Source of the DNA: an uncultured Bacillota bacterium
GTDB lineage: Bacteria > Bacillota > Clostridia > Christensenellales > UBA1242
DNA: 64,000 nucleotides
Direction of reading: 5' to 3'
NCBI GenBank assembly: GCA_948465545.1
Contig: CAOJXO010000002.1
Coordinates: 1 to 64,000 of the forward strand
The notes under the pieces are model-generated. The model did not search any database, was not told where the DNA came from, and saw only the letters and a program-made list of their open reading frames with translations. Position 1 is the first letter of the stretch. Each line of letters starts with the position of its first letter. Positions 7,181-15,688 of this stretch are shown here, piece after piece. Both the position numbers and the translations under genes were made by a program.

Positions 7181-10100
7181 ATGATTTTCAAAAAGATTGA
7201 AATGGTGGGCTTTAAATCCTTTGCGGATAGAACTGTTATTGAATTTAATGACAACTTTACCGCAATTGTTGGCCCTAATGGTTGTGGCAAAAGTAATGTT
7301 TCTGATGCTATAAGATGGGTACTTGGTGAACAAAGTCCTAAAACTCTTCGTGGTGATTCCATGCAAGATGTTATTTTTAATGGTACTGAAAAAAGAAAAA
7401 GTCTTTCTTATTGTGAAGTTACCCTTACTTTTGATAATTCTACAAGGTTTTTCAATTTTGACTATGACGAACTTGCTATCACCAGAAAACTTTATCGTTC
7501 TGGCGAAAGTGAGTATTTAATCAACCGCAATACCTGTCACCTTCGTGATATTACAAACCTCTTGTATAACAGTGGTTTGGGTAAGAATGGTTACAGTGTT
7601 GTAAGTCAGGGTAAGGTGACTGAACTTGTAGATGCAAAGCCAGAAAACCGCAGAGCAATGTTTGAAGATGCGGCTGGTATTTCTAAATATAAAAACGATA
7701 AGCGTGAAGCAGAGCGTAAACTTGAACGTACACATGATAATCTTACCCGTGTTAATGACATTCTTTCAGAAATTGAAAGACAAATGGGACCTCTTAAAAA
7801 ACAGGCTGAAAATGCCAAGAAGTACCTTGAATATAAGGGACAACTTAAAGACCTTGAAGTTAACGCTTACATATATCAATACGAAAATGCAAATGACATT
7901 AAGGAAAAGATTAATGTTAAACTTTCTGCTATCTCAGAACAACTTGCACTTCGCCAAGCAGAACTTGAAACGGCAACAAACGATTATAATAAAGCGATGA
8001 TGGATTTAACCAACTTTGATAAAATCCTTGCAAGCCTTAATGAGAACATTTTGGATATGACTGTATCCCTTGAAAAACAAGAGGGGGAAACAAAAATTGC
8101 TAGAGAGCGTATTAATTACACCCATAAAGAAAACGACAGATTATACCTTGATAAGGCAAATTGTGAAACTGCTATTGAAGTAGGAGAGGAGCAAAAACAA
8201 CTTAAACTTTCTGAAAAAGAAAAAATTGCAAGCAATCTTGACGCTCTTGAAAAATCATTCAACGAACTTAGTGAAAAATATCTTGAGATTGCAAACTCAC
8301 TTGCTCTTAGTGAGGACGAAGCGGGGGCATCTCAACAAAAAATTATTGAAACACTGGGCTCTCTTTCAGATGTAAAGAGTAATGTTTCAAAACTTACCAC
8401 TCAGAAAGATATTCTTTCAACCAACCTTGAAAACCTCAAAAAGGATATTGAGGTGCTTTCAGCAAAGAAAACAGAAATTGAAAACGAATATGTTTCAGTG
8501 CAAAATAAAATTACAAGCATGAAGGCAAACCTTGAAAGGGTTAAGAAAGACTTTGACAGTTTGTCTGCACAAAACTTTATTGCTGAGCGTGGGCTTAGAG
8601 AACTTGAAAATAAAAAGGCTGACACAATCACACAAATAAAGGTTTATGAAAACAGAAAGAAACTTCTCTCTGACCTTCAAACTGAATATGAGGGATATTC
8701 TTACGCTATCAAAAAACTTCTTAAAGAAAGCGAACGTAATTCAGCCCTTAATCAGAAGATTGTGGGCGTGGTTGCTTCCCTTATTAAAGTGCCAGAAAAG
8801 TATGAAACTGCAATAGAAGTTTCACTTGGTGGTGCAGTGCAAAACATTGTTACTTTTGACGAAGATGGGGCAAAGGAACTTATATCTTTCCTTAAACAAA
8901 ATCAATTTGGCCGTGCGACATTCCTTCCTATTTCTTCTATGAAACGCCGTGAACTTGACCGTAATTTAATCTCTGGCAAGCAGGGCGTATTTGGCGTGGC
9001 AAGCGACCTCGTAAATTACGATAAGAAGATTGACAATGTTGTAAGCAACCTTCTTGGTAGTACCGTGATTGTTGACACGCTATTTACCGCTGTTAACCTT
9101 GCAAAATCAACACGTTATACATTCAGAATTGTTACTCTTGACGGTGATGTGGTAAATCCTCAGGGCTCGCTTACTGGTGGTAGTAAAAAGGCTGAATCTG
9201 CAAACCTTATGGGGCGTGCAAGAGAAATTGAAACTCTTGGCGTTGAAATCTGCACCTTGAAAGAGGGGCTTGTTGCAATCGATAAACAGATTGAAGAAAC
9301 AAAACAAAATAATATCAACTCTAAAAATAGAATTGACTCTCTTTCACGCGAGAAGGGTGAAATGGAGGTGGAACTTGCCAAAGAGCAAGAGAAATTTAAC
9401 AGATTCTCTACCGCACTTAGTGAGGTAAATGACAACTTGAGAGTAAGCGAAATGGAAGCAGATACCGTGAAAAATAAACTTACTCTTATTGATGACGACC
9501 TTGCACGTACTGAAAAAATTGAAAGTGCCCTCAGTGGAAATCGTGAAGACGCTGACGAACTTATTAAAGAAAAACGTGAGAAATTTGCAGCACTTAGGGT
9601 AGAGCGTGACAAAATTAACGAAAATATCTTGGCTGTTAAGGTTGAAATTGCTTCGAATAATGCTAAAAAAGCGTCAGTTGAAGCCGAACTTGCCCGTCTT
9701 GAAGATGAGGTTTCTAAGCAAAAGGTTAACCTTGTTAATATTGACGCTCAAATTGAAAAGAACAACGAATTTATTGAATCTGCTGAGCGTATGATTAAAG
9801 AAAAACTTGCTTCTGCTCCATCTTCAGCACAGAAGGAAAAGTTGCAGGGTGCAATCAATAAACGTAATGAGGTGGAATCAAGCAAGGTTACTTTATCAGA
9901 CAGAATCAAACAACTTGATACTGAAAAAACCGCCATTATGGATCAGATTTCTGTTGTGAACGATAAGAAGTTTAGGGAAGAAATGAACCTTCAAAAGGTG
10001 GATACCGAACTTGAACAAATGCAAGAACGTATCTATGAAGAGTATTCTCTTGTTTATAGTGACTGCTTAGAGCATAGACGTCCTGACTTTGATATTGATG

Positions 10101-10765
10101 TTGCTATGCCAGAAATCAATAAACTTAAAAAGAGTATTAGTGCTCTTGGTTATGTAAATGTCAATGCGATTGAAGATTGCAAAGTGCTTCTTGACAGATA
10201 TGAAGACCTTTCATCACAATGCAGTGACCTTCAAAAGGCGGAAGAGGATTTAAATAAGATTATTAAAGATCTTTCTGGAATTATGATTGAGAAGTTTAAC
10301 AATGAACTTGTCCGCATAAATGAAAGTTTCAAACTTACATTCAGAGAACTCTTTGGCGGTGGTACTGCTAAACTTGCTCTTAGTGATGAAACTCAACCAC
10401 TTGATAGTGGGGTGGAGATATTCGCTCAACCTCCTGGAAAGAAAATTCAGAACATGACTCTTCTTTCTGGTGGAGAGAAATCTCTTACTGCAATGGCTGT
10501 TATTTTTGCAATCTTGCGTATTAAGCCACTTCCATTCTGCTTATTCGACGAAGTTGAGGCTGCCCTTGACGATTCTAATGTTGAAATTGTTGATAAATAT
10601 CTTAAGAAACTTTCTTCTGATACACAATTCATTCTTATTACACATAAGAAGCCAACTATGGAATATGCTAACGCACTCTTCGGTGTTACTATGGAGGAAA
10701 AGGGCGTATCTAAGATAGTTTCAGTTAAACTTGCAGACGCTATTAAGCACGCTCAGGAGGCATAA
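7181..10765 (+). CDS. smc: Chromosome condensation and segregation protein SMC
   Basis: SMC forms the ATPase core of condensin with ScpA and ScpB. The 1194 residues have the full layout: Walker A G-P-N-G-C-G-K-S at 31-38; coiled coil; hinge at about 525-670; a second coiled coil; and a C-terminal head with the ABC signature L-L-S-G-G-E-K-S near 1093 and Walker B C-L-F-D-E-V-E-A-A-L near 1119. The start is the ATG at 7181, which has AGGGGAA just upstream. Reading back to 7109 would add an unlikely hydrophobic extension. smc is followed directly by ftsY. Confidence 0.98.
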   Translation: MIFKKIEMVGFKSFADRTVIEFNDNFTAIVGPNGCGKSNVSDAIRWVLGEQSPKTLRGDSMQDVIFNGTEKRKSLSYCEVTLTFDNSTRFFNFDYDELAITRKLYRSGESEYLINRNTCHLRDITNLLYNSGLGKNGYSVVSQGKVTELVDAKPENRRAMFEDAAGISKYKNDKREAERKLERTHDNLTRVNDILSEIERQMGPLKKQAENAKKYLEYKGQLKDLEVNAYIYQYENANDIKEKINVKLSAISEQLALRQAELETATNDYNKAMMDLTNFDKILASLNENILDMTVSLEKQEGETKIARERINYTHKENDRLYLDKANCETAIEVGEEQKQLKLSEKEKIASNLDALEKSFNELSEKYLEIANSLALSEDEAGASQQKIIETLGSLSDVKSNVSKLTTQKDILSTNLENLKKDIEVLSAKKTEIENEYVSVQNKITSMKANLERVKKDFDSLSAQNFIAERGLRELENKKADTITQIKVYENRKKLLSDLQTEYEGYSYAIKKLLKESERNSALNQKIVGVVASLIKVPEKYETAIEVSLGGAVQNIVTFDEDGAKELISFLKQNQFGRATFLPISSMKRRELDRNLISGKQGVFGVASDLVNYDKKIDNVVSNLLGSTVIVDTLFTAVNLAKSTRYTFRIVTLDGDVVNPQGSLTGGSKKAESANLMGRAREIETLGVEICTLKEGLVAIDKQIEETKQNNINSKNRIDSLSREKGEMEVELAKEQEKFNRFSTALSEVNDNLRVSEMEADTVKNKLTLIDDDLARTEKIESALSGNREDADELIKEKREKFAALRVERDKINENILAVKVEIASNNAKKASVEAELARLEDEVSKQKVNLVNIDAQIEKNNEFIESAERMIKEKLASAPSSAQKEKLQGAINKRNEVESSKVTLSDRIKQLDTEKTAIMDQISVVNDKKFREEMNLQKVDTELEQMQERIYEEYSLVYSDCLEHRRPDFDIDVAMPEINKLKKSISALGYVNVNAIEDCKVLLDRYEDLSSQCSDLQKAEEDLNKIIKDLSGIMIEKFNNELVRINESFKLTFRELFGGGTAKLALSDETQPLDSGVEIFAQPPGKKIQNMTLLSGGEKSLTAMAVIFAILRIKPLPFCLFDEVEAALDDSNVEIVDKYLKKLSSDTQFILITHKKPTMEYANALFGVTMEEKGVSKIVSVKLADAIKHAQEA

Positions 10766-11662
10766 ATGGGAATTTTTAAAAAGATTGGACAGGCTTTAAG
10801 TAAGACACGTGAGGCTTTTGCAAGAAAGATTGACTCACTTCTAAGCCATGGTGAACTTGACGACGATTTCTATGATGATCTTACTGATGTGCTTATTTCC
10901 TGCGATATTGGTGTTAAAACCAGTCTTGAACTTGTGGAAAGTTTACGTCAAAAGGCAAGAAAAACCAAACTTCGCACAGGCGATGATGTGCGTAACGCTT
11001 TGAAAGAGATTTTAATGGAAGAATTTGACAGTCTTGCCAAAATTGAGATTGAATATCCTGCCATTATCACTATAATCGGCGTTAATGGTGTTGGTAAAAC
11101 AACCACAATAGGCAAACTTGCAAATTTCTTTAAATCTCAAAAGAAAGAGGTTACCCTTGTTGCTGGTGATACATTCCGTGCTGCTGCTTCCGACCAACTT
11201 TCGCAGTGGGCAGATAGAACAAAGACACGTATCATTAAACAAGCCGAAGGGGCAGATGCTGCCGCTGTTGTGTTTGATGGTATAGCAAGTGCAAAGGCAA
11301 AGGGGACTGATGTTCTTCTTGTGGATACTGCGGGTAGACTTCATACCAAAACAAACCTTATGGAAGAACTTAAAAAAATTGACCGAATTGAAAGTCGTGA
11401 ATATCCAGACGCACATAAGTATAACTTTATTGTGCTGGACGCTACCACAGGTCAGAATGCGTTATCTCAAATAAATGCATTTAAAGAGTTTGTCCAGATT
11501 GACGGCATAATCCTCACTAAACTTGACGGCACTGCAAAAGGCGGGGTTGTTGTTGCGATTGAGAAAGATTATCATCTTCCAGTGGTGTTTATTGGAACAG
11601 GGGAAGGTAAGGACGATTTGGAACTCTTTAATAGTAAAGAATTTGTAAACAATTTATTTTAA
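10766..11662 (+). CDS. ftsY: Signal recognition particle receptor FtsY
   Basis: FtsY docks ribosome-SRP complexes at the membrane. The 298-residue protein is the minimal NG form: a helical N domain at about 1-90, then the SRP GTPase domain with G1 G-V-N-G-V-G-K-T-T near 105-113, D-T-A-G-R-L-H at about 185-191 and T-K-L-D-G-T-A-K-G near 251. The acidic A domain found in E. coli FtsY is absent, as in many Firmicutes. AGGAGG precedes the ATG, which follows the smc stop codon directly. Confidence 0.97.
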   Translation: MGIFKKIGQALSKTREAFARKIDSLLSHGELDDDFYDDLTDVLISCDIGVKTSLELVESLRQKARKTKLRTGDDVRNALKEILMEEFDSLAKIEIEYPAIITIIGVNGVGKTTTIGKLANFFKSQKKEVTLVAGDTFRAAASDQLSQWADRTKTRIIKQAEGADAAAVVFDGIASAKAKGTDVLLVDTAGRLHTKTNLMEELKKIDRIESREYPDAHKYNFIVLDATTGQNALSQINAFKEFVQIDGIILTKLDGTAKGGVVVAIEKDYHLPVVFIGTGEGKDDLELFNSKEFVNNLF

Positions 11663-11685
11663 GGTGCAAATATTGCACCTTTTTT
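11662..11685 (+). terminator. Terminator after ftsY
   Basis: AGGTGCAA (11662-11669) and TTGCACCT (11673-11680) form an 8-bp stem with a 3-nt loop and a T tail. It closes the plsX-rnc-smc-ftsY group. Confidence 0.9.
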
Positions 11686-11776
11686 ATTTCAGTTATTTTT
11701 AGAGGTACAAGCAAAAATCGACAAAAACCAACATATATAAATCAATATAGCAGTTTGCTTTAAAGGAGATTTGTAT

Positions 11777-12484
11777 ATGGTTTATGAAAGTTTCACGACA
11801 TTTGTTTCTAAGGTGTATTGTTTTACTTCCTTTGTTAACAATGTTCAAGGGTTTCCTCAGCCTCTGTCACATAAAGAAGAAGCGGAATGTTTTGCCAAAT
11901 TAAAAGCAGGGGAGAAGTCGGCTCGTGATACTTTAGTTAATCATAACCTTAGACTTGTAGCCCATATTGTTAAAAAATTTCAAAATTCTATGGAGGCAGA
12001 TGACCTTATTTCTGTTGGCACAATAGGGCTTATGAAGGCGGTAGATAGTTTTGATTACAGCAAAGGGGTTAAATTTTCAACCTATGCTTCACGTTGTATT
12101 GAAAATGAAATCTTAATGTTAATACGTGCAAATAAACGCCACAAAGATGTAATTTCATTCAACAGCACTATTACTGGTGGCACTGATAAAGATGAAATTT
12201 TACTTCAAGATGTAATAGCCGTAGATGACGATGATGACATTATTCAAGCCGCTGAAACAAGTTTTATGATGGATAAAGTTTTCGATGTTATGAAAAAAGA
12301 ATTGTCGCCAATGGAACAACAAGTGATGATTTATAGATATGGTCTGCAAGGGAAAGACCTTCTTACTCAACGTGAAATTGCCAAGATGCTTGGCCTATCC
12401 CGCTCTTATATTTCACGTATTGAAAACAAGGCTCTTGAGATAATAAAAAAGAAAATGTTGGAAGAAGATGAAGAAAAAGTTTAA
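11777..12484 (+). CDS. sigK: Sporulation sigma factor sigma-K
   Basis: This sigma-70 family factor (235 residues) best fits sigma-K, the late mother-cell factor. The N-terminal F-P-Q-P-L-S segment is followed by N-L-R-L-V-A-H-I-V-K-K-F (region 2.1), D-L-I-S-V-G-T-I-G-L-M-K-A (2.2-2.3) and a C-terminal region 4 helix-turn-helix Q-R-E-I-A-K-M-L-G-L-S-R-S-Y-I-S-R-I-E. About 20 N-terminal residues before the conserved part resemble a pro-sequence. The gene is continuous, with no skin-type insertion. The start is the ATG at 11777, 8 nt after AAAGGAG; a TTG at 11771 is too close to it. Sigma-E is a close alternative. Confidence 0.85.
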   Translation: MVYESFTTFVSKVYCFTSFVNNVQGFPQPLSHKEEAECFAKLKAGEKSARDTLVNHNLRLVAHIVKKFQNSMEADDLISVGTIGLMKAVDSFDYSKGVKFSTYASRCIENEILMLIRANKRHKDVISFNSTITGGTDKDEILLQDVIAVDDDDDIIQAAETSFMMDKVFDVMKKELSPMEQQVMIYRYGLQGKDLLTQREIAKMLGLSRSYISRIENKALEIIKKKMLEEDEEKV

Positions 12485-12554
12485 AAAACTTATTGAAAAT
12501 AGTTGCAATTTCAAAAATTAATATTTATACTGAAAATGAAATAGAGGTTTTAAA

Positions 12555-13922
12555 TTGAATAAGAAGGAGTTTTATGCCATAACTGAAAAGTTGATACTTC
12601 CTCTCTTTACTGGCTCTTACATCAGTGGAGAGGAGGTTTCGTCATCTCGTGATAACGAAGTTGCTTATGGTAAACACAACTCTCTTCTTATTAAACCAAA
12701 TAAAGCTGAAGAGTATCGTTTGGTTCTTAGACGTGGACAGCCTTTCAAAACCTTTGAACTTAACCTTTTAAAATCCATCGTCAGTGAAATGAATGATATT
12801 GCAGAACTTAATATCGCTGATGAAAATTATGTAAAGAAACTTCAAGCCTATGCTATTGAAAAGGCGATTTGTTCCAGCATTTGTGAAGAGGATACCTCAT
12901 CAACCCTTATAGGTGTTGTGAACGAACTTTCAAAATGGGCAAGTCGTACCTATGAAGGTAAAAAAGTGACACTTGGACTGATAATAAATGAGGCTTCTAC
13001 TGTTGGAGGCGGAGAGGGGGCACTGCACTATAACGAAATATTTAGTAAAGACTTCTTTTCTTTGCTTTCTGATGGTAAAAAATCCTTTGTTGAGTTCAGT
13101 AAGGATGGATATTTGCTTGGCTATGTACAATTATCAAAGATAAGGGCAGTGCCAACCATTGCTCCTCATGAATTTGATTTGATTGCTAGATATTGTAACG
13201 ATCGCCGTGTCGGAATTATTTTAACTGAAAATGGCGAAGTGCTTATATTTAAAAATCGTCAACTCCTTTTCTCAAAAAGAAGAGGAATTTGGAATGTATA
13301 CTCTCATGAAGAGGCTATACAACTTTTGTCATACAGAGGCAGTTACTCTTCTAAGGATATACGAAAGGCAATTTACTATACCGCACTTGACTGCTCTTAT
13401 GCGTACAGTGGGGGAATTTTAGTGTACCTCAACAAAGATATGGTTGATACCGCACTTATGCATATAAATGCACATGATATTTTAGATGAAAAATATTATG
13501 AAATTAAAAAGAAAATGGAACTTGAAAATGCTAGCAAACTGTATAACCTACAAAACCTTTCAAGTGTGGAAGCGTTATATTCAGTGCCTTTTGAAACATT
13601 CTTAAAGGAACAAAGGTGTTACAAATCTCAATGTCTGCGAAAGATTATAAATGGTAAGCCTTTCTATGAACTTAACAGAAAACTTCGTCAAGAACTTGTT
13701 GCTATGGATGGAGCGACTATCATTGACTTTGACGGCACTATTGTTGCAGTCGGGGCTATTCTTAAAATTGAGGCTGGTAGCGAAAGTGGTGGACGTCTTG
13801 CTGCAACCACAACGCTTGCCAAATATGGAAATTCAATCAAGATTTCGCAGGATGGTATTATTCAAGCATTCTTTGCAGACAGAAAAACAGGAAAACTTAA
13901 AAACTTATTTAATGTGGGATAA
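12555..13922 (+). CDS. Protein with a divergent diadenylate-cyclase (DisA_N-like) domain
   Basis: The last 75 or so residues of this 455-residue protein resemble the DisA_N/DAC fold that makes cyclic di-AMP. D-G-A at about 385-387 opens the block, followed by T-I-I-D-F-D-G-T-I-V-A-V-G-A and then S-G-G-R-L-A-A, where canonical enzymes have the nucleotide-binding G-x-R-H-R-A-A. The RHR motif is therefore not conserved and activity cannot be assumed. The first 370 residues have no family I can name and could be a sensor region. Translation starts at a TTG with AGAGG upstream. The gene lies downstream of sigK. Confidence 0.6.
   Translation: MNKKEFYAITEKLILPLFTGSYISGEEVSSSRDNEVAYGKHNSLLIKPNKAEEYRLVLRRGQPFKTFELNLLKSIVSEMNDIAELNIADENYVKKLQAYAIEKAICSSICEEDTSSTLIGVVNELSKWASRTYEGKKVTLGLIINEASTVGGGEGALHYNEIFSKDFFSLLSDGKKSFVEFSKDGYLLGYVQLSKIRAVPTIAPHEFDLIARYCNDRRVGIILTENGEVLIFKNRQLLFSKRRGIWNVYSHEEAIQLLSYRGSYSSKDIRKAIYYTALDCSYAYSGGILVYLNKDMVDTALMHINAHDILDEKYYEIKKKMELENASKLYNLQNLSSVEALYSVPFETFLKEQRCYKSQCLRKIINGKPFYELNRKLRQELVAMDGATIIDFDGTIVAVGAILKIEAGSESGGRLAATTTLAKYGNSIKISQDGIIQAFFADRKTGKLKNLFNVG
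13903..13917 (+). repeat. 15-nt direct repeat, left copy
   Basis: ACTTATTTAATGTGG lies in the last codons of the DAC-like gene. An identical copy lies at 14413-14427, on the other side of rnpB. Confidence 0.8.
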
Positions 13923-13943
13923 GTGCATTATGCACTTTCTGTT

Positions 13944-13967
13944 AAGAGGGGGATACCCCTCTTTTTT
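13944..13967 (+). terminator. Terminator after the DAC-like gene
   Basis: AAGAGGGG (13944-13951) pairs with CCCCTCTT (13956-13963) and is followed by T residues. A second small hairpin, AAGTGCA/TGCACTT at 13921-13937, lies directly before it. Confidence 0.85.
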
Positions 13968-13984
13968 ATGTCGCAACAAAAAAA

Positions 13985-14024
13985 GCGGATAATCCGCATA
14001 AAAAAGGGCGACCTGAGCGCCCTT
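13985..14024 (-). terminator. Terminator of rnpB
   Basis: On the minus strand AAGGGCG (14024-14018) pairs with CGCCCTT (14010-14004) and runs into T residues at the 3' end of RNase P RNA. A second hairpin (GCGGAT/ATCCGC, 13985-13997) with long A/T flanks follows and could stop transcription from either side. Confidence 0.85.
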
Positions 14025-14026
14025 GC

Positions 14027-14355
14027 CAGTTATGTTATAAGCCGAGTTCTGTATTTGACATTCATCTATCTAGTTTATTTGTTGCCAAATAAATCAAGCG
14101 GTACGTTAAAAGGCAGGAGAGAACAAGCCTTATTGCCTTTTTGACCTTGCTTCAGGTGGGGTTTACAGAGCATTGATTGTTACCAACCAACCGGTAGTCT
14201 CTTACACTGCCTTTCCATCCTTACCAAGAGGTTATCTTGGCGGTCTATTTCTGTTGCACTATCCTTAGAGTCGCCTCCACTGGCCGTTAACCAGCACCCA
14301 GTTCTCTTGAAGCCCGGACTTTCCTCATCGTTTGATGCGAATGTCTGCATAACTG
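14027..14355 (-). ncRNA. rnpB: RNase P RNA
   Basis: The minus strand carries the catalytic RNA of RNase P. Hallmarks include G-A-G-G-A-A-A-G-T-C-C-G-G near the 5' end, the conserved G-G-T-A-A-G-G-A-T-G-G-A-A-A-G-G block in the middle, and A-C-A-G-A-A...C-T-C-G-G-C-T-T-A-T at the 3' end. The ends are set by P1 pairing: CAGTTAT at 14355-14349 with ATAACTG at 14033-14027. The length of about 330 nt fits a bacterial RNase P RNA. A promoter lies upstream and a terminator follows. It is the only RNA gene I could identify with certainty. Confidence 0.95.
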
Positions 14356-14360
14356 ATGTT

Positions 14361-14392
14361 ATTATACTACCATATTTACCAGAATTTGTCAA
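14361..14392 (-). promoter_or_regulatory. Promoter of rnpB
   Basis: On the minus strand TTGACA (14392-14387) is followed after 17 bp by TAGTAT (14369-14364), which overlaps TATAAT (14366-14361). The predicted start falls at about 14354-14357, matching the first base of P1. Confidence 0.85.
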
Positions 14393-14412
14393 GCAGACTT
14401 TATAGGTTTATA

Positions 14413-14427
14413 ACTTATTTAATGTGG
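14413..14427 (+). repeat. 15-nt direct repeat, right copy
   Basis: Exact copy of the 13903-13917 sequence. Here it is non-coding, directly ahead of the gene at 14441. The stretch 13923-14440 between the neighbouring genes holds only the hairpins, rnpB, its promoter and this repeat. Confidence 0.8.
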
Positions 14428-14440
14428 CAATAATGACCCT

Positions 14441-15667
14441 ATGAAAAAGAAAGAATATATTGAAAAAATGGCAAATCTTATCATCAATAGGGTGCGTTTC
14501 CATGCACCTATCGTGTATGATAAAGAGGTGGATTTTGAGATACTGGAAGTGATAGGCATTGATACAAGCCTACCAATTTTTAAGTATGACAAATCTATAA
14601 ATGCCGTTATGCTAGACGCATTTAAAAGGGCACAGGCTGAGGTTAATTTTAATATTATTGCAACAAATGAGCCATCTGTGAGTGAAAAAAAGTTAAAAGC
14701 ACTTAAAAACTTTATCTATATTCGGGAGGAAGAACTTGGGTATAGTTTACTTGCAAGCATAAATGCTTTAAACATAAATTATAAATCAAACAGCGAATTT
14801 GACAAGGAAATAGAAGAAAACTATATCAAGGTAAATGACGAAATTGTAAACCTAAATTATAAGAATTATTACCTCCACAAGAAGGCGATCTCAGACGGGG
14901 TGGTGTATGAAATTCGTGAGTTTCTTTTAAATGGACGAAACTTTATTTTGAATTTTAGCAATGGAAGTAACGAAAAGCGCATAGCAAGTTTTGAGATTAA
15001 TATTGTACTTCCAAGAGGGTATTATCGCTTCAAAAGGGAAACAAATGCCATCAAAATTGAGAACCTTTGTAGCCATGATACTGCCTACTTTAACTTTGTT
15101 TCCAAGAATGCAAAGTTCAGTTTTTCTACCATAAGCGGGGTGGAAAGTTCCACCCATGCCTGCCTTAATATGAAGATGAATATCAGCCTTAATGCAAAGG
15201 AGCAGAAGCGTTTTTACTTCAATTTTGGAGAGAATAAATACTGTTTTACATCACCAAAAGATGCTGAAAGATTCTTTGAGATTTCGCAAGAAAAGATGAG
15301 TGAAATCTTTGATATTAAGGTGCTTACACGCAATAAGCAATTTGACGAAGAGTTCAACGTCTACATGCCCCAGAAAATCTGGCTTTCATGGTTAAATTTG
15401 ACTATTGATGAGGAAAATGAAAAAAACTACCTAAAAACTAAAAATACAATCATTAATAAAACAGAAAATGGACTGAAAATTAATGAAAATTTTAAGGGGC
15501 TAAAACAGGTGCAAATCTACCTAAATTCGGGCTATAAACGGGTTTTTATAGTACCTGGAAATGAAAGGTATATTTTATCTGGCAAAACCAAGTATTTTAA
15601 CTTCAATTTACTCACAAAAGAAGTTTTTGAAAAAAATAACGAAATATATTTGTCTTTTGGCGGGTAG
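14441..15667 (+). CDS. Hypothetical protein (408 aa)
   Basis: I do not recognise this protein. It has no signal peptide or membrane segment. Residues 1-140 look helical and charged. The middle (about 150-290) is rich in alternating hydrophobic residues and looks beta-stranded, with only weak resemblance to the beta-sandwich part of carbohydrate phosphorylases. The C-terminus (about 340-408) is again beta-rich. The ATG has no Shine-Dalgarno sequence; AATAAT at 14429-14434 lies 6 nt before it, so a leaderless mRNA is possible. It lies between rnpB and rarA and has no known functional link to either. Confidence 0.7.
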   Translation: MKKKEYIEKMANLIINRVRFHAPIVYDKEVDFEILEVIGIDTSLPIFKYDKSINAVMLDAFKRAQAEVNFNIIATNEPSVSEKKLKALKNFIYIREEELGYSLLASINALNINYKSNSEFDKEIEENYIKVNDEIVNLNYKNYYLHKKAISDGVVYEIREFLLNGRNFILNFSNGSNEKRIASFEINIVLPRGYYRFKRETNAIKIENLCSHDTAYFNFVSKNAKFSFSTISGVESSTHACLNMKMNISLNAKEQKRFYFNFGENKYCFTSPKDAERFFEISQEKMSEIFDIKVLTRNKQFDEEFNVYMPQKIWLSWLNLTIDEENEKNYLKTKNTIINKTENGLKINENFKGLKQVQIYLNSGYKRVFIVPGNERYILSGKTKYFNFNLLTKEVFEKNNEIYLSFGG

Positions 15668-15678
15668 TTTGCTATACT
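15650..15678 (+). promoter_or_regulatory. Promoter of rarA
   Basis: TTGTCT (15650-15655), 17-bp spacer, TATACT (15673-15678), overlapping the end of the previous gene. The predicted start is near 15685, leaving almost no leader before the ATG at 15689. Confidence 0.65.
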
Positions 15679-15688
15679 AATGCCGAAT

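Noticed and set aside
9160..9612. Minus-strand 150-codon open frame inside smc
   Set aside because: Serine- and Leu-rich antisense shadow of the SMC coiled coil, with no start signals.
13921..13937. AAGTGCA/TGCACTT hairpin as a separate regulatory site
   Set aside because: It directly follows the stop codon and precedes a strong terminator, so it is most simply part of the transcript end.
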